From assembly GCA_005889395.1 (NCBI GenBank), contig VBFX01000083.1, forward strand, positions 1-19,683: DNA of 19,683 nt, written 5' to 3'. Every line of letters begins with the position of its first letter. Position 1 is the stretch's first letter. This stretch comes from Chloroflexota bacterium (GTDB lineage: Bacteria; Chloroflexota; Dormibacteria; CF-121). The notes beneath the pieces were generated by a model. It was not told the origin of the DNA and made no database searches. It saw only the letters and a list, made by a program, of their open reading frames with translations. Below, piece after piece: positions 1 to 6,930 of the stretch. The position numbers and the translations under genes were made by a program.

Positions 1-1029
1 ATCCTGCTCGAGCAAAGTGCCTCGGACCTGATCCTCACGGCAGGCGCCGCGCCGACTATGCGCAAGGATGGTGCCCTCGTTCCGATCGGGCCGGATCCGC
101 TCCGTCCGGACCAGATCGAGCAGATGGCGCAGGAGGTGCTCTCCTCCGAGCGCTGGGCTCGCTTCCGATCGCGGGGCGACCTCGATTTCTCGTTCAACTG
201 GAAAGGCCACGCGCGCTTTCGGATCAACGCGTTCCAGCAGCGGGGCTCGGTCGGCCTGGCGTTGCGCCTGATTCCGTACCAGATCCCCAACTTTGACCAG
301 CTCGGCGTGCCCCCCGTGGTTCGTGGGCTGACGCGCCTCGGCCAGGGCCTGATCCTGGTGACAGGTCCAACCGGATCCGGCAAGTCCTCCACCCTGGCGG
401 CGATGGTCAATGACATCGTGGCCTCGCGTCCCTGCCACGTGATCACGATCGAGGACCCGATCGAATACGTGTACCGGCATCAGCGAAGTATTGTCGAGCA
501 ACGTGAGGTCGGCGCCGATGTCGCCTCCTTCGCGGATGCGCTCCGCGCCGCCCTGCGCCAGACGCCCGACGTGCTGCTCGTAGGCGAGATGCGTGACCTG
601 GAAACCATCTCGGCCGCGATCACGATCGCCGAAACCGGTCACCTGGTGCTCGCTACCCTGCACACGAACGACACGACCCAGGCGGTCGATCGGATGGTGG
701 ACGTCTTCCCTGGCGACCAGCAGCAGCAGGTCCGCGTGCAGCTGTCCAATACGCTGGCCGCGGTCATCTACCAGCAACTGTTGCCGCGCCGGGATGGGCC
801 GGGCCGGGTCGCCGCCTTCGAAGTCCTACTCAACACCCTCGCGGTCCAGAACCTGATCAAGGAAGGCAAGACGCGGCAGCTGCGGAACGTGCTCGAGACG
901 AGCGCCAAGGATGGCATGAATACGATGGAACGCAGCCTGAGCGAGCTGATCCGGGCCGGCCTGGTCGACTTCGGTGCCGCCGCCGCGCGCGCCCAACACC
1001 CCGAGGAGCTGCGCCGGTTGGCGGCATAG
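1..1029 (+). CDS. pilT: Type IV pilus retraction ATPase PilT (5' end outside window)
   Basis: Hexameric cytoplasmic ATPase that powers pilus retraction and twitching. The frame is open from base 1 and begins inside the PilT N-terminal signature (ASDLILTAGAAPTMRKDG), so only about 10 residues are missing upstream. The Walker A motif GPTGSGKS is at about 364-387. It is followed by the Asp box (ITIEDPIEY), Walker B (DVLLVGEMRD), the His box (HLVLATLHTND) and the C-terminal VFP..QQQQVRVQLS and NLIKEGK segments typical of PilT/PilU. The visible 342 residues fit a family length of about 350. It ends in TAG at 1027-1029, and an open frame continues past that stop in the same phase (next entry). First gene of the visible pilus operon. 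PilT is far likelier than PilB because it lacks the MshEN domain and the zinc cysteines. Confidence 0.95.
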   Translation: MLLEQSASDLILTAGAAPTMRKDGALVPIGPDPLRPDQIEQMAQEVLSSERWARFRSRGDLDFSFNWKGHARFRINAFQQRGSVGLALRLIPYQIPNFDQLGVPPVVRGLTRLGQGLILVTGPTGSGKSSTLAAMVNDIVASRPCHVITIEDPIEYVYRHQRSIVEQREVGADVASFADALRAALRQTPDVLLVGEMRDLETISAAITIAETGHLVLATLHTNDTTQAVDRMVDVFPGDQQQQVRVQLSNTLAAVIYQQLLPRRDGPGRVAAFEVLLNTLAVQNLIKEGKTRQLRNVLETSAKDGMNTMERSLSELIRAGLVDFGAAAARAQHPEELRRLAA

Positions 1030-1227
1030 GCGGCTGGCGGCGTACGTACCGGTCCGCAGGTTCGGGCCCGCTGGCTCGGGATCAGTAAGTCGACACTGAT
1101 CCGTGCGGTCAACTGCGGCGCGATCCAGCCGGCGTTCCGCACCCCGGGCCGGCATCTGCGTTTCACCCCTGAAGCGCTGCACGAGATCCGGCGCCAGCTG
1201 GAAGCCCCGGTCCGCGAGGTCGCGTGA
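1030..1227 (+). pseudogene. MerR/BldC-type helix-turn-helix without a recognisable start codon
   Basis: Reading in the pilT frame after its TAG gives about 65 codons ending TGA at 1225-1227. They contain a clear excisionase/MerR/BldC-type DNA-binding domain: VRARWLGISKSTLIRAV, then AIQPAFRTPGRHLRFTPEAL, the wing with its RTPG-H-RF signature. No ATG, GTG or TTG occurs in this frame between the pilT stop and the domain. The TGA overlaps the GTG start of pilB (GTGA at 1224-1227), as expected of a translated, coupled gene. Options are a small regulator whose start was lost by mutation or assembly error, a non-canonical start, or a C-terminal domain of PilT reached by stop readthrough. The domain call is firm. 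Whether it is expressed is unknown. Confidence 0.6.
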
Positions 1228-2816
1228 GCGCGGTCGAACGCCAGCCCGAGGGCCGCTTCGGACTTCGCCAGGAGAAGCGGCTCGGTGACCTCCTTCTGGA
1301 AAACGGTGTGCTGACCCCCGAGCAGCTGGAGACCGCGCTGGCCGCGCAGCGCCGTCAACACCGGCCACTCGGCCAGGTACTGCTCGCCCAGGGCATGGTC
1401 GACGAGAAAGCGCTCGCCGCCGTGCTGAGCGTGCACTTCAATGTGCCCCAGGTCGACTTCACCCGTTCACGCATCGACAAGGACGCGCTGGCGCTGATCC
1501 CTGAGGCCTATGCCCGTGAGCACACCATCCTCCCGATTCGCCTCGAGAAAGACGTGCTCGAAGTCGCCACCGTCGACCCGGGCGACCTGGCGCTGCTTGC
1601 CGAGCTCAAAGTCCTGACGCGCAAACGCATCAAACCGCTGCTGGGCGTGCGCTCGGAGATCGACCGAGCGATCACCCAGTCCTACAAGCTGCGCACCGGC
1701 GTCGATCAAAACGTCCGCTCCTTCCAGGAGTCGCTGCAGCCGAAGCCGGTGCCTCGCCGCTTGTCGGACGTCAAGCAGGACGCGCCGGTCGTCCAGATCG
1801 TGGACTTGATCATCGCGCAGGCTGCCGAGGAACGGGCCTCGGACATCCACATCGAGCCGCAACAGGATCACCTGCGAGTCCGTTTTCGGATCGACGGCGT
1901 GCTGCACGATGCCACCAGGCTCCCGGCCACCCTGGCGGCGCCGATTTCGTCCCGGGTCAAGCTGCTGGCCAACCTCGACATCGTCGACCGGCGCCACAGC
2001 CAGGACGGACAGATCCAGACCACGGTTGATGGGCGGCCGCTCGACATCCGGGTGGGCACCATCGAAACCATCTGGGGCGAAAAGGTCGTGCTGCGGCTAT
2101 TGGAGCGGTCGCGCTCCATCCTTCGCCTCGACACGCTGGGCTTTTCACCGGCCGCGCTGCAGACGTTTCGCGGATTGATCAAATCGCCCTACGGCATGAT
2201 CCTGGTGACCGGCCCGACGGGAAGCGGAAAGACGACGACGCTCTACGCCGCCCTCAACGAGCTCAACAGCGTGGAGCAGAACATCATGACCATCGAGGAC
2301 CCGGTGGAGTACACGTTCGAGGGCGTCAACCAGATCCAGATCAATCGCCTCGCCGGCATCACCTTTGCCAACGGGCTGCGCGCCATCCTCCGCCAGGACC
2401 CGGACGCCATCCTGGTGGGCGAGATCCGCGACAAGGAGACAGCCGAGATTTCGGTGCAGTCCGCCTTGACGGGCCACTTCGTGCTGTCGTCACTGCATGC
2501 CACCGATGCGGTGGGCGCGATCTACCGCTTCCTCGAGATGGGGATCGAGTCGTTCATGGTGACCTCGGCCGTCAGCGGCGTGCTGGCGCAACGACTCGTC
2601 CGCCGCATCTGTCCCGAGTGCGCCACAGCCTACGAGCCGCCACCAGAGGAGCGCGAGTTTTACCGCCAGGTCGGCGGCCACGGGATGCTCTTCCAGCGGG
2701 GCGCCGGCTGCGCCTTCTGCGCGCATACCGGGTTCTATGGGCGGATCGGGGTGTTCGAGGTGTTGCGGATGAGCGACGCCATCAAGCGGCTCCTGATCCG
2801 TGCGATGAGGGCTTGA
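1224..2816 (+). CDS. pilB: Type IV pilus extension ATPase PilB/GspE family, C-terminus frameshifted
   Basis: Assembly ATPase that drives pilus polymerisation at the inner face of the membrane. Counting from GTG 1224, residues 19-72 hold two tandem RLG/LG-x-x-L-L repeats of the MshEN (T2SSE_N) type, which binds c-di-GMP in known members. Then come Walker A GPTGSGKT (330-337), the Asp box IEDPVEY (357-363), Walker B DAILVGEIRD (394-403), the His box (417-428) and a zinc tetracysteine (C463, C466, C496, C499). The frame stops at 530 residues just after RLLIRAM. The usual following segment (GAS..EI...A...GM.TL..DG) is absent, and the expected end (EGLTTIAEVMR) appears in another frame at 2807-2872. 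About 25-30 residues are missing and the phase has changed. The ATPase core is intact, but loss of the C-terminal subdomain could impair function. Confidence 0.9.
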   Translation: MSAVERQPEGRFGLRQEKRLGDLLLENGVLTPEQLETALAAQRRQHRPLGQVLLAQGMVDEKALAAVLSVHFNVPQVDFTRSRIDKDALALIPEAYAREHTILPIRLEKDVLEVATVDPGDLALLAELKVLTRKRIKPLLGVRSEIDRAITQSYKLRTGVDQNVRSFQESLQPKPVPRRLSDVKQDAPVVQIVDLIIAQAAEERASDIHIEPQQDHLRVRFRIDGVLHDATRLPATLAAPISSRVKLLANLDIVDRRHSQDGQIQTTVDGRPLDIRVGTIETIWGEKVVLRLLERSRSILRLDTLGFSPAALQTFRGLIKSPYGMILVTGPTGSGKTTTLYAALNELNSVEQNIMTIEDPVEYTFEGVNQIQINRLAGITFANGLRAILRQDPDAILVGEIRDKETAEISVQSALTGHFVLSSLHATDAVGAIYRFLEMGIESFMVTSAVSGVLAQRLVRRICPECATAYEPPPEEREFYRQVGGHGMLFQRGAGCAFCAHTGFYGRIGVFEVLRMSDAIKRLLIRAMRA

Positions 2817-2872
2817 CCACGATCGCCGAGGTGATGCGCTCGGTGCACTTGAGCGAGGACATGGATGCCTAG
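2807..2872 (+). pseudogene. Out-of-frame C-terminal remnant of pilB
   Basis: Frame 2 encodes EGLTTIAEVMRSVHLSED followed by MDA and TAG at 2870-2872. This matches the conserved end of PilB/GspE proteins (G-[VL]-TT-x-x-E-V-[LM]-R). The ATG of pilC (2865) overlaps this frame by 8 bp, which is the compact junction seen elsewhere in the operon. This is therefore the ancestral pilB stop, and the in-frame TGA at 2814-2816 is secondary. The lesion lies at about 2800-2810. Confidence 0.75.
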
Positions 2873-4076
2873 CTACGCCTACCGGGCCTATAACGAGTCG
2901 GGCCAGCGGCGCAATGGGCGGATCGAGGCCGCCGGGACCGCCGCCGCCGAGCAGGCACTCTGGCTGGAAGGGCTCAAGATCGTCGAGATCCATCCGGCGC
3001 CGCCCAAGAAGACGATGGCGGATTACTTTCCCAGTCTTTACCGCATTTCGCAGGCCGACATCATCCTCTTCACCCGCCAGCTCGCGACCTTCGTCGGGGC
3101 CGGCGTTCCGATGAGCCGGGCACTGGGTGTCATCGCCGAGGAAACGGCATCGCCCCTTTTCAAGCGGGTGATCCTCGCCGTGCTGGCCGACCTCGAGCGT
3201 GGACAGAACCTCTCCGACGCGCTGGTCAAGCACCAGAAAGTCTTTCCGGCTCTCTACATCGACCTGGTGCGCGTCGCGGAGCTGACCGGTAACCTCGAAT
3301 CCACCCTCACCCAGCTGGCTGGGTACCTCCGGCGCGACTTGAACACCCTTCGGCGAGTGCGCACGGCCATGGTCTATCCCGCCGTCATCCTGGTCGTCGC
3401 GGCCGGCGTAGTCCTGATTCTGGTCTTCTTTGCCTTGCCGGCCTTCACGCGCATCTTCGCCGAGTTCAACGTCGAGCTGCCGCTGGCGACGCGGATCCTG
3501 ATCGGCACCGTCGACGCCATCCGCAACTGGGCGCTCGTCATCGGGGGTGTGATCGTCGCGCTCACCGGCGGAATCGTGGTGGCGTTGCGAACCGAGCGCG
3601 GTGTGTACCTCAAAGATCGACTCTCGATCAAGGTGCCGATCCTGGGCCCGATCGTCCTCTCCGCGGTGCTCAACCGTTTCGCGAGAACCCTGGCCATGGT
3701 GCTCAAGGCCGGCGTGCCGTTGGGCCAAACCTTCGACGCGGTCATCGCGAGCACCGGCAATACCGTGTTTCAGCGAGGCCTGACCACGGTTCGCGACCAG
3801 ATGACCGGTGGCGAGGGCTTCGCCGGGCCACTGATCCGCACCCGGTTGTTCCCGCCGATGCTGACCCAGATGGTCCGGGTTGGCGAGGAAACGGGAACGC
3901 TCGACACCTACCTGGAGCAGGCCGCGGACTTCTACGAGGAAGAGCTCGACTATCGCATCCGCACCATGACGTCGCTCATCGAACCGGTGATGACGGTTGC
4001 GGTGGGATTGGTCGTCGGCTTCATCGCGGTTTCCCTGATCTCTGCGATGTACGGACTCGTGGGGGCGATCAAGTGA
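2865..4076 (+). CDS. pilC: Type IV pilus inner-membrane platform protein PilC
   Basis: Polytopic platform protein that couples PilB/PilT to pilin insertion. The 403-residue length is normal for PilC/GspF. It opens with the usual YAYRAYNESGQRRNGRIEA segment and carries two T2SSF repeats. The first is around residues 65-190 (ILFTRQLATFVGAGVPMSRAL ... LYIDLVRVAELTGNLESTL). The second is around 265-395 (LNRFARTLAMVLKAGVPLGQ ... MVRVGEETGTLDTYLEQAADFYEEELD). Hydrophobic segments are near 168-192, 219-240 and 370-398. The start ATG overlaps the ancestral pilB stop. The stop TGA overlaps the GTG of the next gene (GTGA at 4073-4076). No lesions are seen. Confidence 0.95.
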   Translation: MPSYAYRAYNESGQRRNGRIEAAGTAAAEQALWLEGLKIVEIHPAPPKKTMADYFPSLYRISQADIILFTRQLATFVGAGVPMSRALGVIAEETASPLFKRVILAVLADLERGQNLSDALVKHQKVFPALYIDLVRVAELTGNLESTLTQLAGYLRRDLNTLRRVRTAMVYPAVILVVAAGVVLILVFFALPAFTRIFAEFNVELPLATRILIGTVDAIRNWALVIGGVIVALTGGIVVALRTERGVYLKDRLSIKVPILGPIVLSAVLNRFARTLAMVLKAGVPLGQTFDAVIASTGNTVFQRGLTTVRDQMTGGEGFAGPLIRTRLFPPMLTQMVRVGEETGTLDTYLEQAADFYEEELDYRIRTMTSLIEPVMTVAVGLVVGFIAVSLISAMYGLVGAIK

Positions 4077-4465
4077 GAGGCCGGCGCGGGTTCACGCTGA
4101 TCGAGACGACCGTCGCCATCGCCTTGCTGGCGGTCATCGTCGTGACCATTCTCAGTGCGTTCTCGGCGATCACGCTGGCCGCCCGCCGGCACCAGCAGGT
4201 GACGACACTCGACCGTCTGACCCGCTCGGAAGCCGAATACATCAAGAGCCAGGCCTATACGACCGGCGCGACCAGCGGAACGTATTCCACCAATCCAGCA
4301 AGCGGTTACACGGTCACCTATCAAGTCCTCTACTACAGCGCCGCCACCAATCCGCCCACCTTCCTCACCACTAACCCCGACGTCGGGCTCCAGGAAATCG
4401 TCCTGACGGTTAACGGACCCAACGGGTCGAGCGAAGTCCTCGACTTCCTGAAGGAGCAACCGTGA
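4073..4465 (+). CDS. Minor prepilin with class III signal peptide
   Basis: 130-residue pilin-like protein. The N-terminus MRGRRG|FTLIE is a textbook prepilin peptidase site, with a six-residue leader, phenylalanine at +1 and glutamate at +5. It is followed by a hydrophobic helix (TTVAIALLAVIVVTILSAFSAI). The rest is a polar, Thr/Ser/Asn-rich globular domain, as in PilV/GspI-type minor pilins that prime pilus assembly. It starts with GTG overlapping the pilC stop and ends in TGA overlapping the GTG of the next prepilin. The exact minor-pilin class cannot be assigned from the sequence alone. Confidence 0.85.
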   Translation: MRGRRGFTLIETTVAIALLAVIVVTILSAFSAITLAARRHQQVTTLDRLTRSEAEYIKSQAYTTGATSGTYSTNPASGYTVTYQVLYYSAATNPPTFLTTNPDVGLQEIVLTVNGPNGSSEVLDFLKEQP

Positions 4466-4871
4466 GGCGGCGGCAGCGAGGTTTCACCCTGGTCGAGGGC
4501 ATGGTCTCCCTCGCCATCCTCGCCATCATCACCCTGGCAATGGGCACGAAGCCGTTAGCGGCGCCAGCCTGTGGTTGACCCGCGATCTCAACAGCGCGAA
4601 TGTCCTGCCCACGGGAACCGCCGACGCCACCCCAAGTTCCGTCAGCTTCAGCTACGGGTCACCGCCCGCGGTCAGCGTGGTCTACAGCGTCAACGCCAAC
4701 CACGACCTGGTTCGTACCGTCAACGGCCAGGCAGGAACAGCAGCGCGTGGCATTAGCAGCGTCAATTTCAGCGCAGTCGGCTGCTATGCGACGGTTGTCA
4801 TCCAACCCTCGGCAAGCGGAGCCGCGGCCGTGACGCTGAACGTCAGTAACCGCCCGGCGGGGTGCTTCTGA
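4462..4871 (+). pseudogene. Minor prepilin (PilW/GspJ-like) interrupted by a frameshift
   Basis: The GTG at 4462 opens a second class III prepilin: MRRRQRG|FTLVEGMVSLAILAIITLAMGT, with glutamate at +5. That frame ends at TGA 4576-4578 after only 38 residues. From about 4551 the frame starting AVSGASLWLTRDLNSANVL continues as a pilin-like Ser/Ala/Val-rich domain to TGA at 4869-4871, and an ATG at 4575 there could give a 98-residue fragment. The phase change sits at about 4545-4551. The helix-to-domain linker looks short for the family, so more than one base may be missing. The two halves clearly make one protein. Left as it is, the globular part would have no membrane helix or processing site. 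Its last codon overlaps the next gene (ATGA). Confidence 0.75.
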
Positions 4872-5299
4872 TGCACAGCACCCGATTGCTCCGACAGCGG
4901 GGACAGGCGCTCCTCCTGATCCTGGCGTTCGTGGCCGCCTTCCTGCTGGTCGTGTGGGCGGCCCTGACCCTCGCCAGTGCTGGGTTCCTCGGATCAAACG
5001 CGGTCCGAGCCGATACGCGAACGACCTATGCACTCGATGCTGGACTCGCGTATTCCATGCAAGTCATCGATGACAAGAATGGCAACGGTTGCAATGCGCC
5101 TCGGACGAGCAACTTCACGCTCAATTATCCGACTGGAGTCATCACCGTCAATGTCGCGATCAGGAAAGGCAGTCAATGCCACGGCAATGGGGCGACCTGG
5201 AACATCACCATCAACGTCACCGGAACGAGCCGGACCCTCACCGCCCTCGTGACAGAGGTCAACGGAACGTCCACCGTGACCTGGGAAGCATTCCAATGA
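4871..5299 (+). CDS. PilX-like pilus assembly protein (membrane-anchored, exported)
   Basis: 142 residues from ATG 4871. That start overlaps the preceding stop as ATGA and is preferred over GTG 4862. The N-terminus (RLLRQRGQALLLILAFVAAFLLVVWAALTLAS) is a long hydrophobic helix after a basic stretch, without the G|FTxxE site. It is followed by ALDAGLAYSMQVIDD, which resembles the ALxAAEAGL segment of PilX_N/GspK-like proteins. The C-terminal half is Thr/Asn/Val-rich and contains two cysteines (NGCNAP, GSQCHG) that could form a disulfide outside the cell. It lies between minor prepilins and pilM, which supports a pilus assembly role. Family assignment is by N-terminal pattern and position. Confidence 0.7.
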   Translation: MHSTRLLRQRGQALLLILAFVAAFLLVVWAALTLASAGFLGSNAVRADTRTTYALDAGLAYSMQVIDDKNGNGCNAPRTSNFTLNYPTGVITVNVAIRKGSQCHGNGATWNITINVTGTSRTLTALVTEVNGTSTVTWEAFQ

Positions 5300-6207
5300 C
5301 GGCCCGGCTCGGCCTGGATCTTGGGACGCGCGAGCTGAGGCTGCTCCAGGCCGGCGGCCGGCGCCTCACCCATCATGCCGAGGTGTTGCTTCCCGAGGGG
5401 GCGATGGTGGATGGCATCCCAACATCCCTGTTGACGACGACCGTGCGTAGCGCCCTCGATGCCGGCGCCTTCACCGCCGTGCGCGCCCGGGTCGCGATCG
5501 CCGAGACCGGGACCGCGTTTCGCGATTTCCGGCTACCGCGGCTCGCCGGCAGCGAGCTCAGCCGCGCTGTCGCGTTCGAAGGCCGCCGCCTGGTACCGAT
5601 GGAGGCGGCCGATGTCTACTTCGCCTGGCACGCGAGCCGCGACTCGAACGGCTACGCCGTCTACCTGGTCGCGGCGCGGCGAGCCATGATCGACGCCGTG
5701 CTCGCGGCCGTGGGTGCTGCCGGCCTGCAGATCGAGCGGATGGATCTCAAGCCACTGGCGCTGGCGCGCGGCATGGGGGTGTCCGACGGCCTGCTGCTCG
5801 AATGGGGCGCGGCGGAAGCCACCTTGGTCCTCATGGTGCGCGGGCGACCCCGGTTCTTTCGGACCTTTTCGCTCGACGCCCCGACGGAAGACGCCGACGC
5901 GCAACTCGACGAGCTGGCGCTCTCCCTCAACGCGCTCGTCAAGTTCATGCGCGGAGCCGCCTCCGACGTCCAGATCGGTCCCGCGACGTCCCTCGCGTTG
6001 GGCGGGCGCTTTGCCTTCATGGACGAAGGGCTGCAACAGGCTCGGCAGCGCTTCGAGTTCAACGTCGTCCTTCCCCTGCCGGTTTTCGAGGCGCCCACGG
6101 ATTTCCCCTGGCAGGCGCACCTGGCGGGCATCGGATTGATCCGCCAGGACCACTGGAATAGCCGCCTGAGTCCGTCACAGGGAGGTGACACCCGTGTCGC
6201 GGCCTGA
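5296..6207 (+). CDS. pilM: Actin-like pilus assembly protein PilM
   Basis: 303-residue cytoplasmic protein of the PilM/FtsA-like ATPase fold. In known systems it binds the N-terminus of PilN and links the alignment subcomplex to PilB. The phosphate-1 motif is at the N-terminus (ARLGLDLGTRELRLLQ). Other PilM-like features are the stretch FRDFRLPRLAGSELSRAVAFE, VYLVAARRAMIDAVLAAVGAAGLQIERMDLKPLAL and a late glycine-rich LALGGRF. The start at ATG 5296 overlaps the upstream stop (ATGA). The frame stays open upstream, but that part overlaps the PilX-like gene and looks non-coding. The protein is somewhat shorter than typical PilM (about 350 residues). It overlaps the next small gene by 14 nt. Confidence 0.85.
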   Translation: MTARLGLDLGTRELRLLQAGGRRLTHHAEVLLPEGAMVDGIPTSLLTTTVRSALDAGAFTAVRARVAIAETGTAFRDFRLPRLAGSELSRAVAFEGRRLVPMEAADVYFAWHASRDSNGYAVYLVAARRAMIDAVLAAVGAAGLQIERMDLKPLALARGMGVSDGLLLEWGAAEATLVLMVRGRPRFFRTFSLDAPTEDADAQLDELALSLNALVKFMRGAASDVQIGPATSLALGGRFAFMDEGLQQARQRFEFNVVLPLPVFEAPTDFPWQAHLAGIGLIRQDHWNSRLSPSQGGDTRVAA

Positions 6208-6343
6208 TCGTGGACCAGACGTTGCCGTCGACTTCGCGCCGCCGCCGAAACCAAACCACGTCCGGCCGCTGGCGGCGCTGCTGGTCGTGGCGCTGGCCGC
6301 CGGCGCTGCTACCGTCGCCGTCACGCAGCTGCTACTCCACTGA
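6194..6343 (+). CDS. 49-residue single-pass membrane protein, PilN-like N-terminus
   Basis: GTG at 6194 is preceded by GGAGG (6181-6185, 8 nt spacing) and gives 49 residues: a polar start, then VAVDFAPPPKPNHVRPL, one transmembrane helix (AALLVVALAAGAATVAVTQLLL) and a stop. The position directly after pilM, the hydrophobic-acidic-Pro-Pro motif shortly before the helix (compare the INLLPP motif by which PilN binds PilM) and the topology all suggest a PilN reduced to its PilM-binding tail plus membrane anchor. The periplasmic domain of normal PilN (about 180 residues) is absent, and no PilO follows. It could instead be an unrelated small membrane protein. That it is a real gene is likely from the SD and the overlap with pilM. 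Confidence 0.6.
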   Translation: MSRPDRGPDVAVDFAPPPKPNHVRPLAALLVVALAAGAATVAVTQLLLH

Positions 6344-6414
6344 GCCAACCTTTACGAATCCCGCAAGAAACGGTCCCTAATCTCGACTGTGAACTAGGAG
6401 GTAATACGACAACC
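6344..6414 (+). promoter_or_regulatory. Leader of the major pilin gene with a perfect Shine-Dalgarno
   Basis: A 71-bp gap before the pilin. It contains AGGAGGT at 6396-6402, complementary to the 16S tail, 12 nt before the ATG, which is somewhat long. A possible -10 box TAATCT is at 6378-6383, but no -35 stands out at 16-18 bp. TTTACGAAT (6351-6359) also occurs upstream of the S8 protease gene. A promoter of its own is expected for an abundant pilin but is only weakly supported. Confidence 0.4.
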
Positions 6415-6846
6415 ATGCTTCTTGCACTACTCAAAGATGCGCGCCGCCGCTCGCAGCGCAGCCAGGGGGGCTTCACCCTCGTCGAGCTGCTCGTGGTCAT
6501 CGCGATCCTGGGCATCCTGGCGGCGATCGTTCTCTTCAACATCTCGGGCGTCAGCGCCAACGCCGCCTGCAGCGCGATGAAAACGGACGGCGCAACCATC
6601 CAGGGCGCCGCGGACATCTACTACACCAACAACGCGAAGTATCCGGACAGCGTCGCCGACGTCGCCGTGCCACCGGGACCCGCGAACGGTGACGGTGTCA
6701 ACATCGGCGAACTGATCACGGCGAACCTTTTGCACCAGGCGCCACCCGCGACCGAGTCGTTCAAGTACGTCGTCAAAGCTGGATACGGCTCCGGAACCGT
6801 CCAGGGCAACCTGGTCCCCGCGACCACCTGCATCTACAACCCGTAG
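6415..6846 (+). CDS. pilA: Major type IV pilin (PilA/PulG-like prepilin)
   Basis: 143-residue prepilin. An 18-20 residue basic leader ends in GG|FTLVELLVVIAILGILAAIVL, the canonical class III cleavage site (G19|F20) with glutamate at mature position 5 and the hydrophobic assembly helix. The globular part has two cysteines (C52 and C139, four residues from the end). They could close a disulfide loop across almost the whole domain. A GspG-like segment (IYYTNNAKYPDSVADV) is visible. It is the last gene of the pilus locus, with the strongest SD in the window just upstream and a strong terminator just downstream, as expected of the most highly expressed subunit. It needs a prepilin peptidase, which is not in this window. 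Confidence 0.9.
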   Translation: MLLALLKDARRRSQRSQGGFTLVELLVVIAILGILAAIVLFNISGVSANAACSAMKTDGATIQGAADIYYTNNAKYPDSVADVAVPPGPANGDGVNIGELITANLLHQAPPATESFKYVVKAGYGSGTVQGNLVPATTCIYNP

Positions 6847-6867
6847 TCGCAAACGCCTTCTACCAGT

Positions 6868-6900
6868 GATCGGCCGGCCTGCGGGCCGGCCGATCTTTTT
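6868..6900 (+). terminator. Rho-independent terminator after the pilin
   Basis: Perfect 12-bp stem GATCGGCCGGCC (6868-6879) and GGCCGGCCGATC (6884-6895) closed by TGCG, a UNCG-type tetraloop, followed by TTTTTGTTG. The stem is very stable and the U-tract lies on the + strand, so it ends the pilus operon. Confidence 0.92.
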
Positions 6901-6930
6901 GTTGAGGCTGGGGTGAGGCCGTGAAGAGGG

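Noticed and set aside
2490..3728. Long open frame antisense to pilB/pilC (412 codons)
   Set aside because: Composition is Asp/Arg/Gly/His-rich without domain signals, as expected for the mirror of a high-GC gene. PilC on the + strand is unmistakable.
5089..5295. Upstream extension of pilM to an earlier ATG
   Set aside because: This part overlaps the PilX-like gene and reads as non-protein-like sequence. PilM homology starts at ATG 5296, which has an ATGA overlap.
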